Part shown: positions 51,640 to 60,289 of the stretch, piece by piece
Position numbering within the stretch: position 1 is the stretch's first letter
Layout of the letters: the number at the start of each line of letters is the position of its first letter
Source: Halobacteriales archaeon QS_8_69_26
GTDB taxonomy: Archaea; Halobacteriota; Halobacteria; Halobacteriales; SW-7-71-33
Length of the DNA: 64,000 nucleotides
Reading direction: 5' to 3'
Assembly: GCA_003023195.1 (NCBI GenBank)
Contig: PXRX01000023.1
Span: forward strand, 91,699 to 155,698
Notes under the pieces: generated by a model
Seen by the model: the letters and a program-made list of their open reading frames with translations, nothing else
The model's database searches: none
Told to the model about the DNA's origin: nothing
Made by a program: the position numbers and the translations under genes

Positions 51640-52134
51640 TCAGTCGTCCGCCGCCAGCCGTCCCCACTTCCCGTCGTAGAAGGTGACGGGATCGGCGTCC
51701 GGTGAGAGGACCTCGGCGGCCTCGACGGCACCGACGTAGACCGTGTGGTCCCCCGCCGCGTGGGCGGCGTCGACGGTGCAGTCCACGTAGGCCAGCGACT
51801 CCTCGAAGACGGGAGCGCCGCTCTCCCCGGTCCGGGTCGGGTCGGCCTCGAAGGGGTCCCTGTCCAGGTCGACCATGTTCGCGAAGTACTCCCCGAGGTC
51901 ACGCTGTTCGGTCGTCAGGACGTTCACGGAGTAGCCATCCACCTCCTCAGAGAGGAGTTCGTAGGCCCGGGTGTCGTGGTCGATACAGATCAGCACGAGG
52001 GGTGGCGATAGCGAGACGCTCGAAAAGGCGTTGACGGTGATGCCGTGTGGCGGGTCCGAGGGGAGGGTGACTACCGTCACGCCCGTCGCGAACCGTCCCA
52101 TCACGCCGCGGAACTCGTCGGGGTCGACGCTCAT
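51640..52134 (-). CDS. Flavin reductase family protein
   Basis: A 164-residue FMN-binding split-barrel protein. GRFATGVTVVTLPSD and GITVNAFSSVSLSPPLVLI form the flavin site, and ADHTVYVGAVE-like GDHTVYVGAVE the dimer strand. These proteins supply reduced FMN to monooxygenases or use NADH directly. The ATG at 52134 fits the domain start. It may support a monooxygenase not in this window. Confidence 0.9.
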   Translation of the reverse strand: MSVDPDEFRGVMGRFATGVTVVTLPSDPPHGITVNAFSSVSLSPPLVLICIDHDTRAYELLSEEVDGYSVNVLTTEQRDLGEYFANMVDLDRDPFEADPTRTGESGAPVFEESLAYVDCTVDAAHAAGDHTVYVGAVEAAEVLSPDADPVTFYDGKWGRLAADD

Positions 52135-52226
52135 GGCACACCGTTCGACCCCCCGACGGATATGCGTTCCTCGTTCGGGTCGGGAGGCGTCGACGGGGCC
52201 GCCGGGGGGCCGCCGGTGACCGGGGG

Positions 52227-52853
52227 TCAGGCGATGTCGCGGGTCGCCTCGACGGTCACCCGACCGGAGAGGTCGAGTTTGATCGCGTCGGTGGGGACCC
52301 GCCCACCACGGAACTTCGGGACGGCCAGCCGGTTGTCCAGGTGGGCACCCCGGACGGTCGTCCGGAGGTCGAAGACGACGTCGGCCATGTGCTCGGTGGT
52401 GTCCCGGTTCTCGGGGACGTCCACGCCGTCGAGACAGTGCAGAACGGCGATGGACCCAGTGTTCGCCATGTGGGCCCGGAGGTCGTTGAGGAACGTCCTG
52501 TAGCGGTCGACGTCGCGGCGTTCCAGGGGGTCGACGGGGTCGACGATCAGGTTCGCCCCCTGTGGGAGGGCACGGAACAGGCGGTTGGCGGTCTCCAGGG
52601 GTTCCGGTCCCGAGACGTCCCGGACGGTCGGGTCCCCAACCGGCGCAACCGTCGACGCCAGGGCGTCCTTGACCGCAACTTCGTCCCGGTCGGCGGTCAG
52701 GTACAGCGACCCGCGTGCGGCGGTGAGTTCGTAGAGGATCAACTCGGACCCGGAGGCGGGGTCGGCGGTCAGGGCGACGACGCTGCCCGGCGGGATACCG
52801 CCGTCCAGCAGTTGGTCCAGTTGCTCGATTCCGGTCCCCAACCGGTCGTCCAT
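52227..52853 (-). CDS. RAD55-like RecA-family protein with degenerate P-loop
   Basis: A 208-residue protein of the haloarchaeal RAD55/KaiC-like group. It begins LGTGIEQLDQLLDGGIPPGS as in these ATPases, but the Walker A lysine is missing: the loop reads ADPASGSELI. Other conserved stretches are SLYLTADRDEVAV, NLIVDPVDPLERRD (Walker B position) and KFRGGRVPTDAIKLDL. The TATA-like AATTATTTG at about 52884-52892 fixes the ATG at 52853. It may bind nucleotide without hydrolysis; function unknown. Confidence 0.88.
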   Translation of the reverse strand: MDDRLGTGIEQLDQLLDGGIPPGSVVALTADPASGSELILYELTAARGSLYLTADRDEVAVKDALASTVAPVGDPTVRDVSGPEPLETANRLFRALPQGANLIVDPVDPLERRDVDRYRTFLNDLRAHMANTGSIAVLHCLDGVDVPENRDTTEHMADVVFDLRTTVRGAHLDNRLAVPKFRGGRVPTDAIKLDLSGRVTVEATRDIA

Positions 52854-53093
52854 GTGCGTGTCGCTTGGACCGGCCCGTCCCAAATAATTCCTTCGTCACC
52901 GAGGGTCCCCGGTACCGGACACCACGGTACCGGCGGTCGGGATCCCCGCCCCGAACCGGACGCCCGTCCCGACGACTTGGTGTTGGATTACTGTTATTTC
53001 ACTGGACGATCCACTCGGGCGATCCTTTCGGGCCCGGGTGCCGTACCGAACGGATCCGCAGTCCTGGCGGACACTGACGGGGCCTGGCGGCGG

Positions 53094-53708
53094 TCACCAG
53101 AGCCGATCCACCAGGCGGCGACGTGCCCGTCTGACTTCGGGGGCCGCGACCGGGTCGAGTGCGCGAGGGACGGGCGTCACCCGGGTTCCGAGGAGTCGCC
53201 GTATCCCGTCGTGGACCTCGTCGGCCCCGGTGAGGACCGCACCCGCGACGGGCGTTCCGACGGCGCGGGCCAGCGAGGCTGTCTTGGCGGCGTCCCGGAG
53301 CGACGGGGGAGCAGTGGTCGTCACGACCAGTGCCCGGTCGGCCACACGAACCGGTGTGACCGCGGCGGGACCGGCACCGGCCGGACAGTCGACGAGGGTC
53401 GGCCCGCCACTGGCGGCCGCCCGTCGGAGCACCCGCCGGAGGTCCTCGCGGTCGTCACCCGGTGCCGCCGGGACGACGGCACCGGTCGGCCGGTCCGGCA
53501 GGGGTCTCGCCAGGTCGCGGATCCCCGTTCCGTCGTCGAGGTCACCCAGCGTCGGCGCCAGGGGGACGCCCGCCAGGGGTGCCAGGTCCGGCATGTCGCG
53601 GTCCGCGTCGACGGCGAGGACCGGTCCCTGCCGGGCCAGTTCCCGGAGCAGTCCGAGCGTGGTCGTGGTCTTCCCACAGCCTCCCTTCCCGCCACAGACT
53701 GCGAGCAT
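53094..53708 (-). CDS. MinD/ParA-like P-loop ATPase
   Basis: A 204-residue deviant-Walker ATPase. The signature loop is CGGKGGCGKTTTT, Walker B-like LVDCPAG follows, and VLAVDADRDMPDLA is the switch I region. It is shorter than MinD and lacks a clear membrane-targeting helix. Several paralogues exist in haloarchaea, where they are not essential for division. It is upstream of nothing on its strand here, facing the RAD55-like gene, and its promoter is embedded in tandem repeats. Confidence 0.88.
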   Translation of the reverse strand: MLAVCGGKGGCGKTTTTLGLLRELARQGPVLAVDADRDMPDLAPLAGVPLAPTLGDLDDGTGIRDLARPLPDRPTGAVVPAAPGDDREDLRRVLRRAAASGGPTLVDCPAGAGPAAVTPVRVADRALVVTTTAPPSLRDAAKTASLARAVGTPVAGAVLTGADEVHDGIRRLLGTRVTPVPRALDPVAAPEVRRARRRLVDRLW

Positions 53709-53719
53709 ACCGGGGCTGG

Positions 53720-53848
53720 TTCGGGATCCGGTTTGAACCTCCGGCCCGAAATGGGAGTTCGGGATCCGGTTTGAACCTCCGGCCCGAAATGGGAGTTCGG
53801 GATCCGGTTTGAACCTCCGGCCCGGGAAGGGGAGTTCGGGATCCGGTC
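53720..53848. repeat. 38-bp tandem repeat, about 3.4 copies, between divergent genes
   Basis: Units start TTCGGGATCCGGTTTGAACC at 53720, 53758, 53796 (one base longer near its end) and 53835 (partial). The array begins 12 bases before the MinD-like start and ends about 70 bases before pyrB. Each unit contains the near-palindrome GGTTTGAACC, one of which sits at the expected TATA position of the MinD-like gene. Confidence 0.9.
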
Positions 53849-53918
53849 TACCCTCCGCCCACGGTGTGGTCGGAACGGATAGGGAGATTCAAGGTCGCCG
53901 GGAGTCGGCCTCCGTACG

Positions 53919-54833
53919 ATGCGGCACGACCACATCGTCACGGCGAAACAGCTATCCCGTGCGGACATCGAGGCCGTCCTCGACCGTGCCGCCGAGATAG
54001 ACGCCGACCCAGCGGGGTGGACCGACCACCGGCCGGACGCACTGTTGGGGCTGTGCTTCTTCGAGCCGAGCACGCGCACGCGAATGAGCTTCGAGACGGC
54101 GATAAAGCGACTCGGCGGTGACGCGGTTGACATGGGCGCGACCGACGAGTCCGCGGTCGCCAAGGGCGAGTCCCTGGCCGACACGGTGCGGGTGATCGGT
54201 GGCTACGTCGACGCACTTGTCCTGCGCCACCCCCGCGAGGGGGCCGCGAAACTCGCCGCCGAGCACGTCGACGTCCCGCTGGTCAACGGCGGCGACGGGG
54301 CAGGGCACCACCCCACCCAGACGCTCCTGGACCTGTACACGCTCCGGGAGAGCACCGGTCTCGACGGCATCGACGTCGGCATCGTCGGCGACCTGAAGTA
54401 CGGGCGCACGGTCCACTCGCTGGCGCGGGCCCTGACGAACTTCGACGCTCGACAGCACTTCGTGAGCCCCGAGAGCCTGCAACTCCCGGCGTCGGTGCGG
54501 TACGACCTCCACGAACGGGGTGCGGCCGTCCGGGAACACACCGACCTCTCGTCGGTCCTCGGGGAACTCGACGCGCTGTACGTGACCCGGATCCAGCGCG
54601 AGCGGTTCCCCGACGAGACGGAGTACCGCGAGGTCGCAGGGCAATACCGGATAGACGAGTCGACGCTCGCGGCGGCCCGCGACGACGTGGTCGTGATGCA
54701 CCCGCTCCCGCGCGTCGACGAGATAGCCCCCGAGGTCGACGAGACGGACAACGCACGGTACTTCCAGCAGGCGCACAACGGCGTCCCGGTGAGGATGGCA
54801 CTGCTCGACCTGCTCCTGGAGGGGTCGGCATGA
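53919..54833 (+). CDS. pyrB: Aspartate carbamoyltransferase, catalytic subunit
   Basis: A 304-residue enzyme that joins carbamoyl phosphate and aspartate, the first committed step of pyrimidine synthesis. Active-site motifs are [13 protein letters not shown] (carbamoyl phosphate), HHPTQTLLD and HPLPRVDEI. The AT-rich ATTCAAGG at about 53886 lies about 30 nt upstream. It overlaps pyrI by four bases. Confidence 0.96.
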   Translation: MRHDHIVTAKQLSRADIEAVLDRAAEIDADPAGWTDHRPDALLGLCFFEPSTRTRMSFETAIKRLGGDAVDMGATDESAVAKGESLADTVRVIGGYVDALVLRHPREGAAKLAAEHVDVPLVNGGDGAGHHPTQTLLDLYTLRESTGLDGIDVGIVGDLKYGRTVHSLARALTNFDARQHFVSPESLQLPASVRYDLHERGAAVREHTDLSSVLGELDALYVTRIQRERFPDETEYREVAGQYRIDESTLAAARDDVVVMHPLPRVDEIAPEVDETDNARYFQQAHNGVPVRMALLDLLLEGSA

Positions 54834-55291
54834 CCGACGACGACCTGCTGGTCGCGTCCATCGAGGACGGGACCGTCATCGACCACGTCCGCGCCGGCCA
54901 GGCCCTGAACGTCCTCGCGGTACTGGGCATCGACGGATCCGGCGGCGACAGGGTGTCGGTCGGGATGAACGTCGCCAGCGAGCGACTCGGCCGCAAGGAC
55001 GTCGTCAAGGTCGAGGACCGGGAACTCAGCCGGACCGAGGTCGACGTCGTCTCGCTCATCGCCCCCGAGGCGACCATCAACATCATCCGGGACTTCGAGG
55101 TGGCCCGGAAGGAACGCGTGGACCGTCCCGACGAGGTGGTCGGCGTGCTGGCCTGCCCGAACCCCAGGTGCATCACCGCCGCCGACGAACCCGTCGACTC
55201 GCGGTTCGACGTGCTCGACGACGGGGTGCGGTGTGCCTACTGCGAGACCATCGTCCGCGAGGGCATCGCCGACCTCATCGCCGGGGACTGA
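54830..55291 (+). CDS. pyrI: Aspartate carbamoyltransferase, regulatory subunit
   Basis: A 153-residue regulatory chain. The N-terminal nucleotide-binding domain includes [13 protein letters not shown] and [16 protein letters not shown]. The C-terminal zinc domain has CPNPRC and CAYC, the four cysteines that bind zinc and contact PyrB. The ATGA overlap with pyrB indicates coupled translation for the dodecameric enzyme, controlled by CTP/ATP. Confidence 0.96.
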   Translation: MTDDDLLVASIEDGTVIDHVRAGQALNVLAVLGIDGSGGDRVSVGMNVASERLGRKDVVKVEDRELSRTEVDVVSLIAPEATINIIRDFEVARKERVDRPDEVVGVLACPNPRCITAADEPVDSRFDVLDDGVRCAYCETIVREGIADLIAGD

Positions 55292-55443
55292 TCGCCGCCG
55301 CCGGTCCTCCCGGACGGATCGGACGGTAACTCCGGTCGTGGGAGCGTCGTGGCCGGAACCGCCCGCGTCGACGCCGTCTCGCATTCGTCTGACGACGTGT
55401 CGACCTAGAAAACGCTAAGTGATAGCCGTTCGTATGCCCCGGT

Positions 55444-55548
55444 ATGTCGCGCAAAATCTGGCTACTGCTCGCGCTGGTGCTAGTAGTCGTGGCCTGGAAG
55501 ATGATGGCCGGCCAACCCGACGTCGAAGTCGAGTACGAAGTCGAGTAA
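55444..55548 (+). CDS. 34-residue single-pass membrane microprotein
   Basis: ATG to TAA, 34 residues: a short basic start (MSRKIW), one hydrophobic helix (LLLALVLVVVAW), then a tail ending in DVEVEYEVE. A TATA-like AAACGCTAAG at about 55409-55418 is 30 nt upstream, as for other leaderless genes here. The positive-inside rule predicts the acidic tail outside. Function unknown. Confidence 0.65.
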   Translation: MSRKIWLLLALVLVVVAWKMMAGQPDVEVEYEVE

Positions 55549-55707
55549 CCCGCCCGTGGGGTAGGGGCCCCGTCGCATCGCCCGGTCCCCGACCGAACCT
55601 TCTGGAGTGCGAATCGCCCGTAGCCGGCGGTGTGATCTGCTCCCGTCCCGAACTGATCCCGCCCCGGAGTTCGTAAGTCCCAAGCGCCGGCACCCGAAGG
55701 GTCTGGC

Positions 55708-56565
55708 ATGACCGAGTTCGGGGTCGTCACGCGCAACGAGGAGGAACTCTCCTGGCCGGAGTTCGAGCGGGGGTTCTACGAGGTCAAGGACGTCACCGGC
55801 CGCCAGGTCGAACCGACCGACGCGGGGGTCAACATGGTGTCGTGCTTCGGCGACAACGCCGCCGCGGACGCCGAACCGGACCTGGTGCCCGTCAGCGACG
55901 AGGGCGAGCGTGCGACCCGCGAGCGCAAGTACTTCGACTGGGCGTACGTCTGTCCCTCCCGCGAGCAGTACCGGGACGGCCTGCTGGAGATAATCGAGGA
56001 CTGCGTCGCGGTCAACGGGGACCTCCGCCTCGACGACGTCGGCTTCCCGCGTCCCGAGTACTGCCACTGCGAGGTGTGCGACCGCCGGTTCGCCGAGAGC
56101 GAGTTCGACGACCGGTTCGAGTGGCGCGCCTCCGTCGTCACGGCGTTCGTCGCCGAGGCCGCCGACCGCATACCGGGGCGGACCTACCTCACCCTCTACC
56201 CCGACCCGTACCCGGGTCACATCTACGAGCGGGCTGGCCTGGACGTCGAGGCGCTTTCCGAGCACGTCGACGAGTTCGTCGTCCCCCTGTACGACATGGC
56301 CTACACCACGACCTACTGGGTCGAAGTGATCGCGAGCGGGTTCGACGACCTGCTCCCGCGTCCGTTCAGCGTCGAACTCTACGCCGTCCAGGTCGAGGTG
56401 GACTCCCTGATCAAGGCAGCCGAAGTCGCGGGCGAGTACGGCGAGTCCGTGCTGTTCGGCTACGAGGCCGGCCAGGCACGGGCCGCGATCCGGCGCCGGC
56501 GTGCCGAGGCCAGCGAGAAGGGGACGACACACCGGCCAGGGGACGAGGACGGCGGCGCGGACTGA
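55708..56565 (+). CDS. Conserved protein, TIM-barrel glycosidase-like (unassigned)
   Basis: A 285-residue protein. The central part FDWAYVCPSREQYRDG, LRLDDVGFPRPEYCHCEVC and later VVPLYDMAYTTTYWVE resembles barrel proteins of the hypothetical glycosyl-hydrolase group, where LD-x-x-x-F-P and C-x-C-x2-C are seen. There is no signal peptide. Catalytic acids are not certain. It is probably cytoplasmic; an enzymatic role is inferred only from the fold-like pattern. Confidence 0.8.
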   Translation: MTEFGVVTRNEEELSWPEFERGFYEVKDVTGRQVEPTDAGVNMVSCFGDNAAADAEPDLVPVSDEGERATRERKYFDWAYVCPSREQYRDGLLEIIEDCVAVNGDLRLDDVGFPRPEYCHCEVCDRRFAESEFDDRFEWRASVVTAFVAEAADRIPGRTYLTLYPDPYPGHIYERAGLDVEALSEHVDEFVVPLYDMAYTTTYWVEVIASGFDDLLPRPFSVELYAVQVEVDSLIKAAEVAGEYGESVLFGYEAGQARAAIRRRRAEASEKGTTHRPGDEDGGAD

Positions 56566-56581
56566 ATCGGGGCGCGCGGCG

Positions 56582-57142
56582 TCAGTCGAGTATTCGGTCG
56601 CGCCAGGCGACCAGGTCCTCCCGGTCGCGGGTGTTCTCCGGAATCTCGTCGAACCACCGGGCCTCGGCTATCTCCCCGTCGGGGTCGGAGACGTCCGGTT
56701 CGTGGGTCACCGCGCGGGCGGCGAACACCGGGAGGACGCCCCACGTCTCGTAGCCGTCGGCACGGATCCGGACCCGCGTCAGCAGGCCGAGGCCCTCGAA
56801 CTCGGCCTCCACGCCGGCCTCCTCGCCGAGTTCTCGCTCGGCGGCCTCGCGGAACGACTCGTCGCCGTCGATCGCCCCGCCGGGCGGGACCCACTGCTCG
56901 ACGACGGTGTCCCGCACCAGTAACAGTTCCCCCGAGTCCCGGTAGACGACGGTGTGGGCGCCGTAGGGAGCGCCGTGGTCGCGGATCCGTTCGGCCAGCG
57001 TCCGGAAGCGGTGCCGGGAGACGCCACGGGTCGCCGTCCGTTCGAGGTAGTCGTCGTGGGCCTCCCGCAGTCGGTAGTACGTCCGCTCCGCCTCGCGTTC
57101 GGCCTCGTCGGCGAGGAACCAGAGGTCGTCGAGGGAGGTCAT
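56582..57142 (-). CDS. NUDIX hydrolase
   Basis: A 186-residue protein. After a helical N-terminal region of about 60 residues the NUDIX box is present: GGAIDGDESFREAAERELGE continuing EAGV. Residues such as WVPPGG precede it. Members cleave nucleoside diphosphates linked to other groups. The substrate is unknown. The ATG at 57142 starts at MTSLDDLWF. It converges with the preceding gene, 16 bases away. Confidence 0.9.
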   Translation of the reverse strand: MTSLDDLWFLADEAEREAERTYYRLREAHDDYLERTATRGVSRHRFRTLAERIRDHGAPYGAHTVVYRDSGELLLVRDTVVEQWVPPGGAIDGDESFREAAERELGEEAGVEAEFEGLGLLTRVRIRADGYETWGVLPVFAARAVTHEPDVSDPDGEIAEARWFDEIPENTRDREDLVAWRDRILD

Positions 57143-57389
57143 GGTCGGCCCGCCCCTGGCGGGGTCGGCGGCCGGTCGGTCCCGTGCGGTGCGGTCGCGT
57201 TCATGGCACTCCGTTCGACGGGCGGGCAAAATAACTCTTCGGAGCCCGCTACCGCCGCCGCGACCGCTGGATCCCCGTCGCTCCGCCCCGTTCCGAACCG
57301 GCGATCGATACCGGTCGCGGTGTGGCACGGATCGGCACCGTCCGGCGGGGATCAGTCCCTTTTTTGCCCGGCCACGGGTAGGCGGGGGT

Positions 57390-57608
57390 ATGAGCTTCGA
57401 GGAAGGCGACACCGTGGTCCTCAACGACGAGCACAGCGAGTACGACGGGCAGGTCGGCACCATCACCCAGGTGATGAAGACCATGTTCGACGACGAGACC
57501 TACACGATCAGTTTCGAGGACGGCCAGGAGGCCGGCGTCCCGCCCGACCAGCTGGAGGAGGCCGACGCCGAGGGCGAGGACGACGAAGCGGAAGACGACG
57601 AGGAGTAG
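57390..57608 (+). CDS. Small KOW/SH3-like domain protein (DUF1918-like)
   Basis: A 72-residue protein with a small beta-barrel (EEGDTVVLNDEHSEYDGQVG, then TISFEDGQEAGVPPDQLE) and an acidic tail. It resembles KOW or DUF1918 domains that bind nucleic acid or act as small adaptor barrels. The TATA-like CCTTTTTTGC about 28 nt upstream supports the ATG at 57390. It precedes the RNA-binding protein gene by 119 nt. Confidence 0.82.
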   Translation: MSFEEGDTVVLNDEHSEYDGQVGTITQVMKTMFDDETYTISFEDGQEAGVPPDQLEEADAEGEDDEAEDDEE

Positions 57609-57727
57609 ACCGCGACCCCCGCCACCCGGGCGAGGTCGGATCCCGGTCGAACCACCCGTTCCAGACGACCGCCGGGGCCCCGCGCGGTGCGGCCCGCGAC
57701 ACCGTCCACGACCCGTCGTCCACACCC

Positions 57728-58171
57728 ATGCCCGAAGTCCCCTTCCACTACGTCGACCTCCGGGCCTTCCGCTACGCCACGGAGGACGAGAAGCGCGTCG
57801 AGGAGGCCCTGAGGCGGTTCCTCCCCGAGGAGTTCCCCGTCGAGCGCCAGGAGAGCGAGGGCTACCACGGCGACCGGATCCTCGTCCTCTCGGCCCGCGT
57901 CGAGAACGCCGACGACCTCCGGACGGTGTTCTCGGCGGTGGCCGATCTGGACGACATCGAGCGGGTGATCGACCAGCTAGACGACCGGGTCGACGAGAAC
58001 TGCTCGCTGTTCATGCGGCTGGACAAGCAGGCGGCCTTCCGGGGCGACGTCGCACTTGGGGAGGGGATCACCCTCCGGGGGAAGGTGGAGGCCTACCCCG
58101 CAAACAAGGAGGCCGCCGTCGAGAACGCCCGCGAGTTCCTCCGGGAGTACCTCGGCGGGGACGCGGGGTGA
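57728..58171 (+). CDS. RNA-binding protein, exosome-associated COG1325/DUF54-like
   Basis: A 147-residue protein that begins FHYVDLRAFRYATEDEKRVEEAL and continues GYHGDRILVLSARVEN, and ends with NCSLFMRLDKQAAFRGDVAL, as in the archaeal RNA-binding/exosome-linked COG1325 family. An RNA-processing role is established for relatives rather than for this protein. Confidence 0.86.
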   Translation: MPEVPFHYVDLRAFRYATEDEKRVEEALRRFLPEEFPVERQESEGYHGDRILVLSARVENADDLRTVFSAVADLDDIERVIDQLDDRVDENCSLFMRLDKQAAFRGDVALGEGITLRGKVEAYPANKEAAVENAREFLREYLGGDAG

Positions 58172-58248
58172 GCCCGAGGGGACCGGTCTCAGGGCGCCTC
58201 CGAGGACTCACCCCGACGTTTATCACTGGATCGCCCGAAGCCACGGCC

Positions 58249-59742
58249 ATGATCACCGCCGAGCGTATGGCACAGGTCGACGCCAACGCCGAGGCACTCG
58301 GGGTCCCGCGAAAGCAGTTGATGGAGTCCTCGGGCCGGGCGGTCGCCGAGGCCGTCCGCGAGGAGTCCGACCCGGGGGACCGGGTAGTCGTCCTCGCGGG
58401 CCGGGGGAACAACGGCGGGGACGCCTTCGCCGCCGCCCGGTTCCTCGACGACCGTGACCTGACCGTCCTGCTGTTGGGTCGCCGGGAGACGATCACCACG
58501 GAGATAGCCCGGGCAAACTGGGACGCCCTGCAGGCGGCCGAGTACGACGCCCGGGAGGTCCGTGACTCCTCGAACCTCGCGGTGTCGGACGCGGACGTGG
58601 TGGTCGACGCGATGCTCGGGACCGGCGTCTCGGGAGCGCCCCGAGAGCCAGTTGCGAGCGGTGTGTGGGAGGCCAACGACGCCGACGCGACGGTCGTCTC
58701 GGTGGACGTTCCGACCGGTCTGGACGCCGACACCGGCGAGGCATCGGGTGCGGCGGTGGAGGCCGACCGGGTGGTCACCTTCCACGACGAGAAGCCCGGA
58801 CTGGCGGACGTCGAGGCCGAGGTGACCGTCGCGGACATCGGAATCCCCGACGCCGCCGAACTGTTCGTCGGACCCGGGGACCTGCGGGTTCTGGATCGGG
58901 GTGAGGGGAGCCACAAGGGCGAAAACGGCGAGGTGCTGGTGGTCGGCGGTGGTCCCTACACCGGTGCCCCCGCGCTGTCCGCCTCGGCGGCCCTGCGGGC
59001 GGGCGCCGACCTGGTCCGGGTCGCCTGTCCCGAGTCCGTCGCGAGCGAGGTACAGGGGTACGGCGAGCACCTGATCGTCCGCCCGCTCCCGGGCGACCGC
59101 CTGGAACCGGGCCACGCGGACCGCCTCCTGGAACTGGCCGAGGGCCACGACGCCGTCGTCGTCGGCCCGGGACTGGGGGACGCCGAGGGAACCCGCTCGG
59201 CGGTCCGGGAGTTCCTCCGGTCGCTCACCGGACGGGCCGTCGTCGACGCCGACGCCCTCCAGGTGGTTCCCGACGTGGCCGACGAGACGGCGGCGACGCT
59301 GGTGTGTACCCCCCACAGTGGCGAACTCGAGGGGATGGGTGGCCCCACCGCCGAGAACTGGGAGGAACGTGCGGAACTGGTCGCGGACTTCGCCGCGGAT
59401 CTGGGGCAGGTATTGCTGGTCAAGAGCCGGTACGACGTCGTCTCGGACGGCGACGACGTGCGGGTCAACCGGACGGGCAACGCCGGGATGACCGTCGGCG
59501 GGACCGGCGACGTCCTCGCCGGGGTGACCGGCGCGTTCCTCTCGCGGGTCGACCCGCTCCAGGCCGCCGCCGTGGCGGCCCGAGGACGGCGGCGTCGGTG
59601 GATACGGCCTCCTCCCGGGCGACCTGGTCGACCGCCTCCCGGCGGCGTGGGGGGATCGCGATGGGTGAGGGGTCGGGGGACGGCGGTGAGAACCCCGACC
59701 CGGGGACGGACTCCGGCGACCGGACCGCGGAGTCGGAGTTGA
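58249..59742 (+). CDS. nnr: NAD(P)H-hydrate epimerase / ADP-dependent dehydratase, C-terminus frameshifted
   Basis: A bifunctional repair enzyme for hydrated NAD(P)H. The epimerase half has GRGNNGGDAFAAAR and DVVVDAMLGTG; the dehydratase half starts GSHKGENGEVLVVGGG and has the catalytic NAGMTVGGTGDVLAG. After DPLQAAAVAA the usual helix with N-G-x-A-G is absent and the frame shifts into a basic, Pro-rich tail (497 residues in total). In the next frame the normal ending, EDGGVGGYGLLPGDLVDRLP and a stop at 59668, can be read. So a segment of about 12 residues and the frame are lost. The TATA-like CGTTTATC is 28 nt before the ATG. Activity may be reduced or lost. Confidence 0.82.
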   Translation: MITAERMAQVDANAEALGVPRKQLMESSGRAVAEAVREESDPGDRVVVLAGRGNNGGDAFAAARFLDDRDLTVLLLGRRETITTEIARANWDALQAAEYDAREVRDSSNLAVSDADVVVDAMLGTGVSGAPREPVASGVWEANDADATVVSVDVPTGLDADTGEASGAAVEADRVVTFHDEKPGLADVEAEVTVADIGIPDAAELFVGPGDLRVLDRGEGSHKGENGEVLVVGGGPYTGAPALSASAALRAGADLVRVACPESVASEVQGYGEHLIVRPLPGDRLEPGHADRLLELAEGHDAVVVGPGLGDAEGTRSAVREFLRSLTGRAVVDADALQVVPDVADETAATLVCTPHSGELEGMGGPTAENWEERAELVADFAADLGQVLLVKSRYDVVSDGDDVRVNRTGNAGMTVGGTGDVLAGVTGAFLSRVDPLQAAAVAARGRRRRWIRPPPGRPGRPPPGGVGGSRWVRGRGTAVRTPTRGRTPATGPRSRS

Positions 59743-60206
59743 CCCACGTCGACGACTCCGGCGAGGCGACGATGGTCGACGTCGGCGGGAAACCGGACAC
59801 CGCCCGCCGGGCGGTCGCGGCGGGGCGGATCCACCTCCGGGAATCGACGATAGCGGCGGTCCGGGCGGACGAGGTCGGGAAGGGCGACGTCCTCGCGACC
59901 GCCCGGGTCGGCGCGATCCAGGCGGTCAAACACACCTGGGAGACGATCCCGATGTGTCACCAGATCCCGGTCACGAACGTCGAGACGGACTTTTCGGTGG
60001 AGGACGACCGGATACGGTTGCGGGTCGCCGTGGAGACGACCGGCAAGACGGGGTGCGAGATGGAGGCGTTGGAGGGCGTGACGACGGGGCTGAACGTCGT
60101 CTGGGACATGGTCAAGGCCGCCGAGAAGGACGAGGACGGGGGATACCCCGAGACGCGGATCGAGGGGGTCCGGGTGGTCGAGAAGGAGAAGCGACCCCTG
60201 GAGTGA
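59661..60206 (+). CDS. moaC: Cyclic pyranopterin monophosphate synthase
   Basis: A 181-residue enzyme of molybdenum cofactor synthesis; with MoaA it converts GTP to cyclic pyranopterin monophosphate. Motifs are MVDVGGKPDTARRA, TIPMCHQIPVTNV and MEALEGVTTGLNVVWDM, including the catalytic Met-Cys-His region. The ATG at 59661 falls eight bases before the original nnr stop. The acidic N-terminal extension of about 30 residues is halophilic. It is probably co-transcribed with nnr. Confidence 0.94.
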   Translation: MGEGSGDGGENPDPGTDSGDRTAESELTHVDDSGEATMVDVGGKPDTARRAVAAGRIHLRESTIAAVRADEVGKGDVLATARVGAIQAVKHTWETIPMCHQIPVTNVETDFSVEDDRIRLRVAVETTGKTGCEMEALEGVTTGLNVVWDMVKAAEKDEDGGYPETRIEGVRVVEKEKRPLE

Positions 60207-60289
60207 CGCCGCCGAGCCCTCGGAATACTTCCCTTCTCAGGCGACACGATACCATCCGAATTAAGTGGTGGTCCCGTATAGTGGGCAAC

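Noticed and set aside
53720..53848. Possible CRISPR array
   Set aside because: Repeats are directly joined without spacers and no cas genes are near; the same holds for the 30- and 31-bp arrays.
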